From assembly GCF_033473495.1 (NCBI RefSeq), contig NC_088935.1, positions 744,001 through 808,000 of the forward strand: a stretch of DNA of 64,000 nt. The letters run 5' to 3'. This document shows, in pieces, positions 32,742-43,976 of the stretch. The translations under genes were made by a program, and so were the position numbers. Positions within the stretch are counted from its first letter, which is position 1. Each line of letters begins with the position of its first letter. The stretch is from Cercospora beticola. Taxonomy: Eukaryota > Ascomycota > Dothideomycetes > Mycosphaerellales > Mycosphaerellaceae. The notes beneath the pieces were generated by a model. That model was not told where the DNA came from. It did not search any database and saw nothing but the letters and a program-made list of their open reading frames with translations.

Positions 32742-33467
32742 TGCTTCATGCGCGCTGGTACCGATTCTTATGGCACCAACAGGGGCTTTCGTTTGTATTG
32801 AGCGTCAACAGCTGTCAAGGCGTGACAATTTCGTGTTCTTGATGAAGAAGAGAAGGAAAACGTTGGCTTCTGTCCGCGGAAGGTGAAGTGTTTGGCTGAG
32901 TCAGAAGAGGATTACTTGTTTGGAGGCGAGACAAGTGACGACAAGAAGACTCAAATGTCTTGTGAATGTCCAATTTCCAAGCGCTGTTGTCTCGTGCTGC
33001 CGCACCTTCACCTTCGCCCGACAGCAAAGTGAAGTCGAAAGAGGCTGGACCGGCAGGTACGAACAAGTGGGTCGACTTTGTCATCACTGCCAAGAAGGAG
33101 CTGGAAACAGCTTGAGCCTTGACCGCCATTGACCACATCATTCCATTCGCAAGAACAGCTATAGACGACTGCTGCAGATGAAGACAAGGCTATTGCAAAG
33201 ATGTCCGCACTTCATGACGGTGGCTGCATATCATTTCGACATGCGTCACACTACCCATGCTTGAGTTCACGCGAAGCTCACGCGGAGATTGCTACGCCAC
33301 AGACGCGTTGCTTCGCGTCTCCAGGGTGGGGAGGGGGTTTGTGATGGATCTGTTTCTGGACACTGAATTCTCTGCGCAAACCTGTTGCCACTCAGCTTGT
33401 CCGCCTGGTGTGTTGACGCTCGTGCTAACACTCAGGTGCTAGCACGAACAAGTGCAGCTGTGCCCAA
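32742..33467. other. divergent promoter region, F-box / 2OG oxygenase
   Basis: About 730 bases between divergent starts. No protein-like frame and no clear core promoter element. Confidence 0.5.
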
Positions 33468-36400
33468 ATGGAAGAGCCGGCCATTGCAGAAGAAGCTATC
33501 CGTCTGCCGGAGGAGAGGCCGGAAGAAGCTGACCCAAAGGAAGTCGAAGTACCCCAGCAGGACAAGTTCGGCGATGTTGAGAACTCGGATTCTGAAGTGG
33601 GCTGCACGAGCAATAGTTGGAAGTTGAAACAGAATCTGCTGAGCGCCCTGCAGAAGATCCAGCCATCAGGCAGCTTCGCCCATTCTGCTGGTCTCGCAAA
33701 TCAATTCATTGATCCCATAATATGGATACCAGATAATCAACCGCCCATAACACTTCCAGTGCACGAAGTTGAAGCGAAAAGGCTCATTGCATGCAGTCAT
33801 CAGGCTCCATTTGGCAAAGGATCTGAGACCATTATTGACCAAAATGTCAGGAGGACATGGGAACTGAACCACGATCAGTTTCGCGTATGCAATCCAGCCT
33901 TCAACGACACAGTAATGTCTCCCGTCCTTGTCAACGTGGCCGATGAACTGGGCGTGCCCAAAGGAACGACAATTAGCGCTCAGCTGTACAAACTGCTCAT
34001 CTACGAACGAGGTGCGATGTTTCGAGCTCATACAGAGTAAGTGAAGCCGAACACCACTTGAGGCAAAATTTGACGAGAGAAAAGTACAGAAAAGGTTCCG
34101 GGCATGTTCGGCACGCTCGTAATCTGCCTGCCTTCAGCACATGAAGGTGGTGACCTTGTTCTGACACACCGAGGATCGACGAAACGCTTCTCCACTTCAA
34201 GAGAACAGCCCTGTTATGCTTGCTGGTACTCCGACGTGCAGCACGAAGTCCAAGAAGTAACATCGGGTTACCGCATTGTTCTGACCTACAATCTGGTTCA
34301 AACCGAAAACCCAGTACGAAATTTATCTGCCTTGGGTATGGAACGGGACTACTCGGAATTGAAGCGCCCTCTCAAAAGTTGGTCAGCCTCAGAAACCGGA
34401 GCAGTCGTGCACATACTTGAGCACAAGTATACGGACGTTAGCTTGCGACTATCCGCGATGAAAGGGGCTGACCACAGCAGAGTCATGGCACTTCAACGAT
34501 TTGCTGGAAAGTACAATTACAACATCTTCCTCGGGTCCATGGAGCACGAAATGAGCGGGTCTGCGGAGGACGACTACGATCGGTACGACTTCCATGGAAG
34601 ACGGTACGGGCGTGGAGGGTGGCACGAGGATTGTGATTCATCCGACGATGGTTACCACGCCATAGACGAGGTCATTGACGAGAGGACGACCCTGAATCGC
34701 GTGGTACTGCCTGATGAAGCAGGCACAGAGATCCTGACGGATGTCGACTTTGATCACGATGAACTACTCTGGGATGAAGCGTTTACCGGCGTACGTGAGC
34801 CGGACGAGCACGACTACGAAGGCTATACCGGCAACGCAGGCGCTCAAGCGACGCATTGGTACCGCGATACTGTAAGTGTGCAGGAGTCATTGGTCGATTC
34901 TCACCAGCAAATGATGTTAGCATCTCAGACGGCTCTTTGCCGTGCAGCTGTGCCCAGGGCGATGTTAATGAGCAGACGTTCTCACGTTCTGTGTCTCTGC
35001 CAAGAAAGCGATGCCTGTTGGCATGGCTCCTCAACGATCTTGTGCTAATTACGATTAGGTCGTGATCCTTGTGCCGGGCAAACGCACAGTGCAGTGGTGT
35101 CTGAAATCCTACTCCAAAGGTAGCAGTGGTCGTGGCGACATTCTCCCGCTACGGACGTGGTTGAAAACTAGGTGCAACCAACAAAGCTCAAACGAGGACA
35201 TAGAGCAAGCGAAGAGCGATCTATGCGAGGCCTGCATCTACGTGACGCAGCAGAATACTGAGACAATATTCGGAAGACCTGCTTTCCCGGCAGATATCTA
35301 CAACGAGGCTGTCAAGATCCTCTTGCAACTAGGGAATTACGATGGTCTTGTTGCGGCAGTTGCAAGTTCAGCGGATCAAAAGTCATCTGCAGCTTTCGCA
35401 ACTCTTGCACCTCTGATCAGTGATCGCTTTGAGAGACTGGCTCCAGCGTAAGAAGCATATTGAAGCATGTGTTAGGTTCGCGCAGCTGACAACTTGAAGC
35501 CTCACAAAAGCATTCGGCCGATTCAATTCCATCAAATTCATGTTCGAGGCACTCAAGGCACTCTTCAATGACCAGCTTGGCGGACAAACCGGCCCCACGG
35601 CGGACTGGATCAAAGGCACAGTAAAGCGAGCAATAGGCGGAGTCGTCGAGCCAGAAGAACAGGACGGTACGACTCTGGCAGAGATTACCATATCTTTCAG
35701 AGGGTTGCATGAGCAAGTATCTAGTCTGGCTGTGATTCGGCTGCGTACTAATTCTTGATAGCATGTCTGAAGTGATCAAGCGACGCACTGGTAATACAAA
35801 CTTCATGCTAGCTTTTCTGGCAGAGTTGATCAGAAAGGCCCACGGCGCTCTTCCACCGGCGGAAGTACTTGTCATTGTCAAGCATTTCATGGGCGATGTC
35901 CTCGACGGCTTCCTTCCAACACTCCTGTCGACAGGAGGCCAGAAGGAAATGAAAGGATACAACTACCTTGTCACTACTGTTGCACAAGCAAGCCGGAATA
36001 CTGCTCCGAACATAGCAGAGCTGTGGCGCTATCTCTTCCAGAACGACATGCGCGCTGAAATCGAGTCTTTCTTTACCGCAATGGACCGCGCGATCATGGC
36101 CAGCTGCACAACATTACTAGTGGGCGTGTTCATGCCGTTTCTGAAGCTCTTACAACCGCTTGCCAAGGCCAACCTCAACAACGACTATGCACCCATGTTT
36201 CGAAAACTCTATTGCAGTATCTTTGGAGCTTGCATTGAAAATTACGTCCAGAAACAGCCCCCATCAACGCAGAGCTGGGCACGAGATCGTCTCAAGCGCA
36301 GCTGTGCCACCTGTTTCCAAGTAAACCTCTATCTCACCAGCGTTACACAACAAGTCGGCCGCTTTTCTTTGGGAAAACCAAAGGCACAACATGTACAACA

Positions 36401-36797
36401 ACAGCTTGTCTCAGCCCGCAACATCGACTGCACGCATGCCACAAAGCCTTATACAAGGCCTCTGATGCTGGTCATAACCAAAAGGGATCGTGCCCAAGCC
36501 GCCTATGATACCTGGTATGCCCGATGCGATTCCCTTGCCAAAATGATGGGAAGTTTTGAGCTAGATGTGCTCTGGGATGTGCTGGGTCGAGACTACGTGG
36601 AGCTGATCGGGATGCGATCAGTGATTCACTCCGCAGAAGCGAGACTTCCCCTCGACGTGAAGAGGCCGCCATCAAAGATATTGTTACCAAGGCCTAATCC
36701 ACCGCGGATGGCTACGGTACCCGCTGCGGCTTCTGGTCCTCCTCATGCCGGCACGAAGAGGAAGATCGAAATCGTTGATCTTCTTGACAGTGATTGA
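33468..36797 (+). CDS. large 2OG-Fe(II) oxygenase-domain protein of unknown substrate
   Basis: Five exons: 33468-34036, 34085-34871, 35059-35447, 35500-35712 and 35762-36797 (997 residues). Joining exons 1 and 2 creates the iron-binding H-x-D (His188-Thr-Asp190 in AHTDTEKVPGMFGTL). The third iron ligand is probably the His in YSDVQHEV, and the 2-oxoglutarate arginine is in SGYRIVLTYNL, as in prolyl-4-hydroxylase-like proteins. The N-terminal ~70 residues are acidic. After the oxygenase domain comes an acidic Asp/Glu-rich stretch (~350-440). The last ~550 residues are helical-looking and unknown to me, ending in a basic RKIEIVDLLDSD tail. The fourth intron keeps frame only with a GC donor (GCAAGT at 35713) and the TAG acceptor at 35761 just after a TACTAAT branch site. 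Cellular role unknown; a nuclear or ribosomal substrate would be speculation. Confidence 0.84.
35713..35761 (+). other. GC-AG intron in the 2OG oxygenase gene
   Basis: The donor is GCAAGT, the consensus form of the rare GC-type site. The branch site TACTAAT at 35746-35752 is followed by TAG at 35759-35761. This join gives GA/C ATG TCT and a continuous frame. The overlapping GT donor at 35717 gives a frameshift with the same acceptor. Confidence 0.7.
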
Positions 36798-38467
36798 TGC
36801 CGCTACTGGAGAACGAGCGCTACTGTATAACTAATGAATCATCGAAGTTAGGCGAGATGTATTCGCGAGTCCTTCTTCCTCGGAGTCTGCTCCATACAGA
36901 CCATCATGCGCGCCAACCCCAGACCATCACAATTCGATAGCGTCGAATCGAGAACGCACGAGACCGATTAAGATGACCACCGCTTCGAGACGAGCGAAGC
37001 CATGGCTGGTGACCAGATGACAAAAGTTTGACGCGTTGAGCTGCTCTGTACCGCAGAGGAAAGAGTCATCTGCATTATAGGACATCCAGAATGATATCTC
37101 GGCTCAACCGGTCACCCAACGAACTCCACAAAGCAGGCAAAATGACCCAACTCCGTTAGTACCACAACCACATGTCTTGCCTACTCGTCCGTTCTTCGGA
37201 CGAACACAATGCTGCCGCGCCTACAAGACGTACATGTCTCGCCAAGCCACGATCCTGACGAAGACCAGATTAGTGATGCACACTAGACCTTAACTTCACA
37301 CATTCCAGAGATCAGCCATATTGCTCTTGCATGTGTCTGCCTACCTGCCTGCCTAACTGTCACTGCAACTGCGTGGAGTACTTCACATTCCCCACGCAAA
37401 AATGTCCCAAAAGCCCTACTATGCACCATATGCTGTGCAAACTGCTCCTTCATGCACCTCCCCCAATTTCGCAAAACAACCACATACGCGAGCACAGTAT
37501 CCGTGGTACCATCTCCGATCTCTCATCAGCCCCGATCACACATTCCACACCACGATCCTCGAGGGAATGTGGAGTGGAGCTGAGCTGCGATGCAGAGACC
37601 AGGGTTGTTCCCTTACCCCAGCCGCGCCAGCGCCAGCTACCTATGTACTAGCTTAGCTCAGAAAGGAACATGCTTGCGAAAACTGCTCGCTGACGTGCTT
37701 TTGCTTGACCACAGCAGCCCAACTGCTACTGTCGCAGGAAGGTTTTATCAACAACCAGTACCATAGAATGACAAGCATGCAAGTAGAAGCGTACTTTAAT
37801 GCAAATGATGCCAAGCGACATGCTCAGAAACGTGGCTCAATGATGAGGTTTTCTTTCAATTGCTGTTGTACATCTACATTGACTGGATGCTTCATCCATC
37901 TCTCTGTCTAGCTATCTGTATCCGACTCGCTTCGGTCTGACATCGTACAACCATATCAGTACATACAGAAGCTAATGCCAAGAAAAGACGAGCGCCAGAT
38001 GATGATGCGCGTAGAGGAACAAAGCCAGCCTGCGTGATGCAAACGAGCCACGAGCTGCGAGCAGAAACGCTCCGCTATAGATAACATTCCGTATTCCGAA
38101 AATGTAGAACCAAAGGGAATCCGTTTGCCGAACCAAGGGAATAGCGGACTCGTTGATGGCGAAGACCGCTGTGTGTTGTGGAATATTCTTTTTCTGGCTA
38201 ACCTCCTGGGTTACCGTCGACGTCGTCGTCTTCCAGACCTCCTTCCATTCTGTGGTCTCGAGGGGTATTTTTCCTTACGCCGCCGATACAAAATAAAAAC
38301 GCCTTTGCCTTGTGCCCAATGTGCGAGGACCATGATGAAGAGACCTCGCTATGCTATTGTCGTGTACCAGAAAAGGCCGAGAGTGTCGCGTATTCGTGGT
38401 TGTACTGCACGCGCGCACATTACGAAGAGGTTCGTTGGTGATGAAGGTTGAACTTCATCCAGGTTCA
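36798..38467. other. intergenic region between convergent 2OG oxygenase and Ser/Pro-rich protein genes
   Basis: About 1.7 kb. An ATG-started 84-codon frame at 37402-37656 (plus) has Tyr/Pro/Ala-rich composition but no family resemblance; I do not call it. The remainder looks non-coding. Confidence 0.5.
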
Positions 38468-39226
38468 TCATCGTGAAGCTTGCCTCAGGCTGCCAGTTTC
38501 CGAGGTTCGCTGACGTTGAACTTCGGCCTTGACCATTTTCTCTGCGACATCTGAAGGCGTTGCCGCAGAGGTGTTCATGCTCCGGGCGCCAGCGATGAGG
38601 TAGCCTTCTTCACCCTCGAGCTCCAGTGGCGTTACAGGTCCAGGACTTCCTAGAGGTTGCAATCGTGGACTGACTGGTTTGCCACCAACGGCTGTGGAGA
38701 AGAGTTCCCGATGATTGAAGTACAGTTGTTTCTGTGCATCGTTGTACAGTCGCTGGTATTGCCTCGGAGACATTGGCGGTTGTGGTGAGGAGGCATGGGA
38801 ATTGACATCTGGCGTGGAATTGAGACTGCTCTGCGCAGATGGGAAATTCGCGGGATGGAATCTCGGAAGTGACGGCAACCGCAGCGAGTTGCTCGGAGCT
38901 CGTCGCTGTTGCTGTTGGGTGTGGTGATGGTGCTGACCGCTGCTCGTTCGTGAATGCATTGGTCGTTGTGGTGGTGATTGGAAACCGTCGAAGTGACCTG
39001 AGTTCTTATAGCCAGGCGACAGAGGTGAAGTTGGTCTCATGGCGGGCGAGGTGCGTGGCGAAGGCATCCCTCTCGGAGCAGCCAAACCGGAATAGAAGCC
39101 GGGGGTGGGTGAACGTCCTCGGGCAGGAGCGGTCGTGGTTGTCGTCGTGGTGTTGGGCCGCGAGCGTGCTGATGATGTGGCAGTAGCAGAGAGCGAATGC
39201 AGCTTGGTGGCGGCGTTGGAAGACAT
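38468..39226 (-). CDS. Ser/Pro-rich low-complexity protein, unknown function
   Basis: A single exon of 252 residues from the ATG at 39226 (MSSNAATKLHS). The open frame continues upstream to 39442, but that part is Arg/Ala/Thr-rich and poorly protein-like, so it is more likely leader. The protein is mostly disordered: a poly-Thr run, repeated S/P motifs (RSPTPGF, PSPRTSP, RPTSPLSPGY), and a His/Gln tract (QHHHHTQQQQ). One better-ordered block (SPRQYQRLYNDAQKQLYFNHRELFSTA) looks like an amphipathic helix and may be the conserved core. The many S/T-P sites are potential proline-directed kinase targets. I do not recognise the family. The real coding nature is supported by the dense, phase-consistent S/P pattern. 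Confidence 0.65.
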   Translation of the reverse strand: MSSNAATKLHSLSATATSSARSRPNTTTTTTTAPARGRSPTPGFYSGLAAPRGMPSPRTSPAMRPTSPLSPGYKNSGHFDGFQSPPQRPMHSRTSSGQHHHHTQQQQRRAPSNSLRLPSLPRFHPANFPSAQSSLNSTPDVNSHASSPQPPMSPRQYQRLYNDAQKQLYFNHRELFSTAVGGKPVSPRLQPLGSPGPVTPLELEGEEGYLIAGARSMNTSAATPSDVAEKMVKAEVQRQRTSETGSLRQASR

Positions 39227-41785
39227 GCGATCACGAGCAAGCTCCCCAAAGTGCGTCTGGTCGTTACACCTCGCAGCACCACTAGCGGAAGTGATGCACG
39301 CCTGCGTCTTGGAAATGGATGCAAGCCAAGCGGTGGGTCGTGAATGGAGACTAATAACCGACAAACGAGCTGCGCGTCTATGCTGGCTGGTGGCTCGCTG
39401 TACTTTGTGCTGCCGCCGGGTCGCGCGCTGGAGCACGCCCACGCTTTTCTTGAATTAAAATCGCGATGCACAGGCGGTTGACGTCGTTGTCACGAGACGG
39501 TCTCCTGGCTTGTTTGTCTCCTTGTCGTGACAATGCCGCGTGGGCTGGTCTTTGTTTGTGATTTGCGATATGTCGATGTTTGTGCTAGTGAGGCACAGCT
39601 AGCAGCGACGATTCGGCTTCTTCTACCGTCGGCCAGGTGGGCGTCTGATCGTTACTCTTTATCGACAAGAGGAAATTGAGTGCCTGTGTGGACCCTGGGC
39701 GCTGTGTGCGTATGAGAAGGGCGATTGCACGGTTTATGTGGAGCCAGTGCCTGAGCTTTCTGTTGCACACCGTTGTCGGGTCGCGGAGATCAGTAGTGAC
39801 AAGAGTACTTGCTGCTGCCTCTTGCTGTGCTAATTCGAGGTGCCACTGCCGCCTTCCCGTTGTGGGTTCTTTGTTCGAAGGAAGGGCAGTTGTGGAATCG
39901 GCGGCTCTCCTGCACTTTTCTACCACGCCTGCGCGCACTACTCGCGAGCATGTTCTCGAACAATGAAGACGGCATTGATTACAAGCCACTTACTCCGATC
40001 AGGCTAGGCACGGAGGTGACGGCCCATGACGGTGTTGCAATTATCAGATGACGGCCTCTTCACGCAAAGCTCGGCAACTAATAGAAAAGAAGGGTACCCC
40101 GCAGAGCCAGCAAAGGCAAAGGCAAAATCCATCTACGCGTGCTGTAATAATTCAGCACTTCCCAGACCGAGAGTGGACGATGCGCGGCCGCGGTCAGCGA
40201 ATCACCCTTGCCAATTATCTCATCATCTGCAATATCCACCTTTTCTGCTCCAAGAGAGCGGTTCGCTGCTGGGTCACCAGACCGCAGCTTCATCAGCAGG
40301 AATCGAAGGGTGCCGAAGCGGGAGAAGCGCACACTACCAAAACTACTACTGCAATGGTAGCCTATGATGGACTCAGCTCCGTGGCCTTCGGAACACTCGG
40401 GTCGTTTCTTGCTTCCGTACAGAAACGGCGTCTCTACTTGTCACAATGCCATCAAGTGCGAACGCTCGCCCTCGAAGCGCCGCGGTTGTAACAACAACGT
40501 CGCGCATCTCGGAGCAGTATCCGCCTATCAAAATACGTAGTAGAGGTGAGGAGAAGGACCAGTCCTGGTGATTTCAGCAAGGATTGCCGACTACGCATGA
40601 GGATCTCATCCCTATAACGACCGCGCAGTTGACCCTTGTGATCGATAGCCCAATGATACGCATACACTTGTTTCTCTTTCCAGATCGCTACTCGGGAAGC
40701 CGCGGTTGTGCCTCTCTCTCATTCACACGTGTATCAGCAACGCGAGAGGACCATCACCGTTCCCACGTTCGCTCTCTCGCCTCTGGAGATACGAAGAGGT
40801 CAGGAAAGGATTTCCCGCCATGCGTCACGACACATGGCGCCGTCGAAACTCAAAAACGGCAGATAGCCACACCCGCTGGCCGATGATCGCATCCTTGTCC
40901 GATGCGCGAGCTTGAGCCTCCTCTTTGTTGCCTGCCCTGCCCGTTTCATCTTGGTCCGATTTTCAGCCGCACGGCGTCAACCAGTGCGCTTTTCTGACAT
41001 CGATGACTGTCGTGGACGGCCTTCATTGATGGATTCGTCAGACAAGGTGGTGCTCGCTTCCTGTCCGTCTACGTCGTCCTGCCACGCCAGACCAGGGCCG
41101 AGCGGTGTATCCATGGTGGAGAGTATGCACGAAGACCGCAAAGATGAGTTGTCGCACTTGGGACGTGGGGGCTAAAGCGCATATGACAATGGACATTTGA
41201 AGAACTTGACGTTGCTCGGCGTGGAGGTAGACGAACGCGCATTGTCAGCAGGACGTCCTGCCATCGCGATTCTGAGATTGAAGGAACGTTAGAGACATTT
41301 CGGCTTCACGAGCCTCATATGTGGCATGAACGTGTGCGTCACCCTAAGCGCCCTGCATGAGTTGCTGACGATGATGCTTTCGTCAAGCCGTGGTTGTTCT
41401 GCAATGAGGAGTCGGTGGCTTCTGCAGGGAGGTGCCACAGCATTGGTTCTGCGAATGTCTTGGACGTGACGGAGAGATGATGGTATTGAATTTTGAGAGT
41501 AGACGCCTAAGCCGCAGCTTCGGTAGGCCTAGAACATTCAGTCGACTTGTAGTGATGAGAAATGACAGAGAGATAGAATGTTGATCTTTTGAGCGGTGAG
41601 CGTGTACCGAAGTACAGCACTGTGTAGCAGCTGGCAAGTATGAGCCAGATCGTGACCACGAGATCGAAGCGGGAGAAGAAAGCGACCAGACATAGCAACT
41701 TCATTCCCATCAGAATATTCGTGAACACAAGCAAAGATAGCCCACCGCTCGAAACATCGTCATAGATGGCAGCCAACGACTCGTC
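39227..41785. other. intergenic region with no supported gene
   Basis: About 2.6 kb. Short frames on both strands (for example 39585-39989 minus, 40026-40491 plus, 41507-41776 minus) lack good starts or domain similarity. The last one is hydrophobic but begins at TTG and lies just downstream of the OB-fold gene, so it is probably 3' UTR. Confidence 0.5.
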
Positions 41786-43529
41786 TCACTCCTCGACCGC
41801 AAGCACGCAAATCCTCCCGCCAGCCACCGTCTCATCTCCTGACCAGCCAAAGAGTAATGTGACCCGAGTGAACAGAATGCGATGATGAAGATACTCGATC
41901 TCCTCAGCTTTCATTCTCAGTAGATCTTCTGGCCCTCTCCCTAAAAGATCTCTCCATGCCTCGTCGCTGAAAAGCAATTTCCCGCAGGCTACAGCGCCTG
42001 TCTCGTCAATGACTTGCCCGACAATCCTCGGATTGAGGCGTAGAGTGACTTGTTTGTCGCAGCCTTTGCATTTCGCTGTCAGAGCATTTGCGTAGATCGG
42101 GATGCTGCAGCATTCGCCAGATAGGAGCATCTGGCGTTTCCAATAGTCTAGTAGTTTGAACTCTGTGATGAGGAGACTAAGGTATCCTTGGAAGATGGTT
42201 GATTCAATTGGCTGAGAGCATCGTGCGAGTTCATCCAGGTCGCCGATCGTGTATAAGCAGCGCAGCGAGCTTCCGCGGACATCGTCGGCTGAGAAGATAT
42301 CTTGTGGGAAAGGCGGATTGATAGCTTCGCGGGTGCGAAGCCGGAGGGCCCATTTGCGTAGCCAAGCTGCGTCTGGAATGGCTGGATCAACGTCGATGAT
42401 TGTGGCGGAGGTGAGGCTTAGATAGATCTTGAGGATGTCAACCATTGCAGCAAGATGAAAAGAGGCCAGCTTCTGACTTACGTTGCGTCCAATTTTCCAA
42501 CCTGGTGCTTGGAGGAGCAACACCGTCTCTCCTGGCTTCCAGCATTCTCTCGCGGTATTGTTTGACGCATCGCTGTGCTCCAGAGCTTGGGTTGCGAGAG
42601 GAGAGGATGCCGAAGTTCCCCATAAGCCTAGCGTAGCTTCACCAGTATCATCGTGGACTTGTAGGTTCAAGTTCTCCGTGACGCTTTCGTCCTTGCGGGT
42701 CACTATTGTCGCGTCAGATACTATCAGGTGGCTGAAATCGGTGAGCGGTAAGGGAGCGATACCTTTCTTCTTCGCGCCAATGCTCTTCACGACCACGAGC
42801 AACTTTGCATCGACCACATCGTAGCCTCCGTTCATGAATGTCTCTAGAGTCATGAGGCGATTGATGGGTACGTTGTCTTTGTATTCACGCGGCGTACGAT
42901 ACATCTTGCCGTCGTCGCTGTTCTCGTGTAGCATGATATGACAGTTCCGGTCGCGCTCAGGAAAGATTGAAGTGAATAGTGGTGCACTTGAGCTTGATAG
43001 TGTTCCATTCTCGCCATTGCTGACTGTCACACATATCAGCATTTGATAGCAAGCGCTTCAGCGACAGATTGCCATACTGTGATTGACCCAGACAGACACA
43101 AGAGAGCCAATGCGGATATTTGGCAAGCGTGTTGCATACCACAGACGGACTGTGATCGCACCACTGCCGTCTTTCACACACAGCTTCACGCAACCTTTCG
43201 CGGAGCGTGGTGTCCGGGATGAGTTGGCAACATCAAAGATATTAGCCACTCGTCCCATGAAGGTCACGGCCTTTGGGCCTGCGATGAGGTCGCTGATCTC
43301 CATGTCCATGTATTCGAAGTCTTTGCCTAATCAGCGATTGTCACAGCAACCCAAGATGCTCCTTACCCGGATGCCATGTCTCTTGGGCTTTGGGTTTGAG
43401 AGCTTCTTGAAGTTCCTCGGCAGTGAAGCCATCGCCCACAGGTGTCTCTACAGCCGGAGATTTGACTGGAGAGGTGACTGGTGTCAGATAAGCCTGAATG
43501 GAGGCGTTGGTGCTCTTAGAGCCGCCCAT
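41786..43529 (-). CDS. OB-fold single-strand nucleic-acid-binding protein (RPA70/MEIOB-like)
   Basis: Four exons (43529-43367, 43326-43078, 43023-42482, 42427-41786) give 531 residues. The introns are 40, 54 and 54 bp with donors GTAAGG, GTATGG and GTAAGT. The last intron is stop-free and would add 18 residues if retained; removing it joins APGWKIGRN to IYLSLTSATIIDVDP, which reads like a continuous OB strand set. The N-terminus has a short disordered part (~1-45), then OB-like blocks: MEISDLIAGPKAVTFMGRV...GAITVRLWYATRL, then LIVSDATIVTRKD...LGLWG, and a C-terminal block with Cys pairs (CCSIPIY, CKGC) resembling the zinc-containing OB fold of RPA70. Layout and length fit the RPA1-related MEIOB group. 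DNA repair or meiotic recombination is a reasonable guess, not shown. Confidence 0.75.
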
Positions 43530-43976
43530 GTTTAGGATGTATCAAAAGTGTATGAAGAATGTGTATGTGGGACGAAGAGGTGCCAGATGAGATGGAGGCA
43601 GAACTGGCCGTGCGAGGAAGGAGCGCGTGCATCGCGACTTCCTCAGCACCTTCCCAAGCTTCTTGATTTCGCCACCTACCTACTGTTGATGTAAGTGCGC
43701 ACTCCTTTTGTCGAGCAAACACAACAGCCTCGATGGCTTGCTAAAAGTGTGCACATCCTGCGCAGAGTCCTAGCATCGCACGTGGCCAAGAGTGGCTGCT
43801 CGGGTGCAGCAGGCTCTATGTGGCGAGCACACTGTCTGTGACCTCCATCCGCCGGGCTCCAGTGGGTTATCCTACTCTCAGGATTGCGGCAGCCGGTTCG
43901 AAGTCAACATCTGGGGCTGCTCTTCGGTGTGCGACTGCTGCCAATGAAAGGTGCTTGTTGCCTATCCCAGCATCTT
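43530..43976. other. short intergenic region, OB-fold promoter to Rrp46 3' end
   Basis: About 450 bases between two minus-strand genes. It contains the OB-fold gene promoter and the Rrp46 3' end. No coding signal. Confidence 0.55.

Noticed and set aside
34037..34089. Acceptor at 34089 for the first 2OG oxygenase intron
   Set aside because: It breaks the frame. The acceptor at 34084 restores the H-x-D iron site and the frame.
35717..35780. Alternative GT-AG intron in the 2OG oxygenase gene
   Set aside because: It keeps frame, but it skips the first AG after the perfect TACTAAT branch site and uses a poorer donor. The GC-AG version is favoured but not proven.
39227..39442. Upstream extension of the Ser/Pro-rich protein
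   Set aside because: Arg/Thr/Ala-rich leader-like composition, while the ATG at 39226 gives a natural N-terminus.
41507..41776. Hydrophobic 89-codon frame next to the OB-fold gene
   Set aside because: Begins at TTG with no ATG before the first hydrophobic stretch, and lies immediately downstream of a stop codon. Probably 3' UTR.
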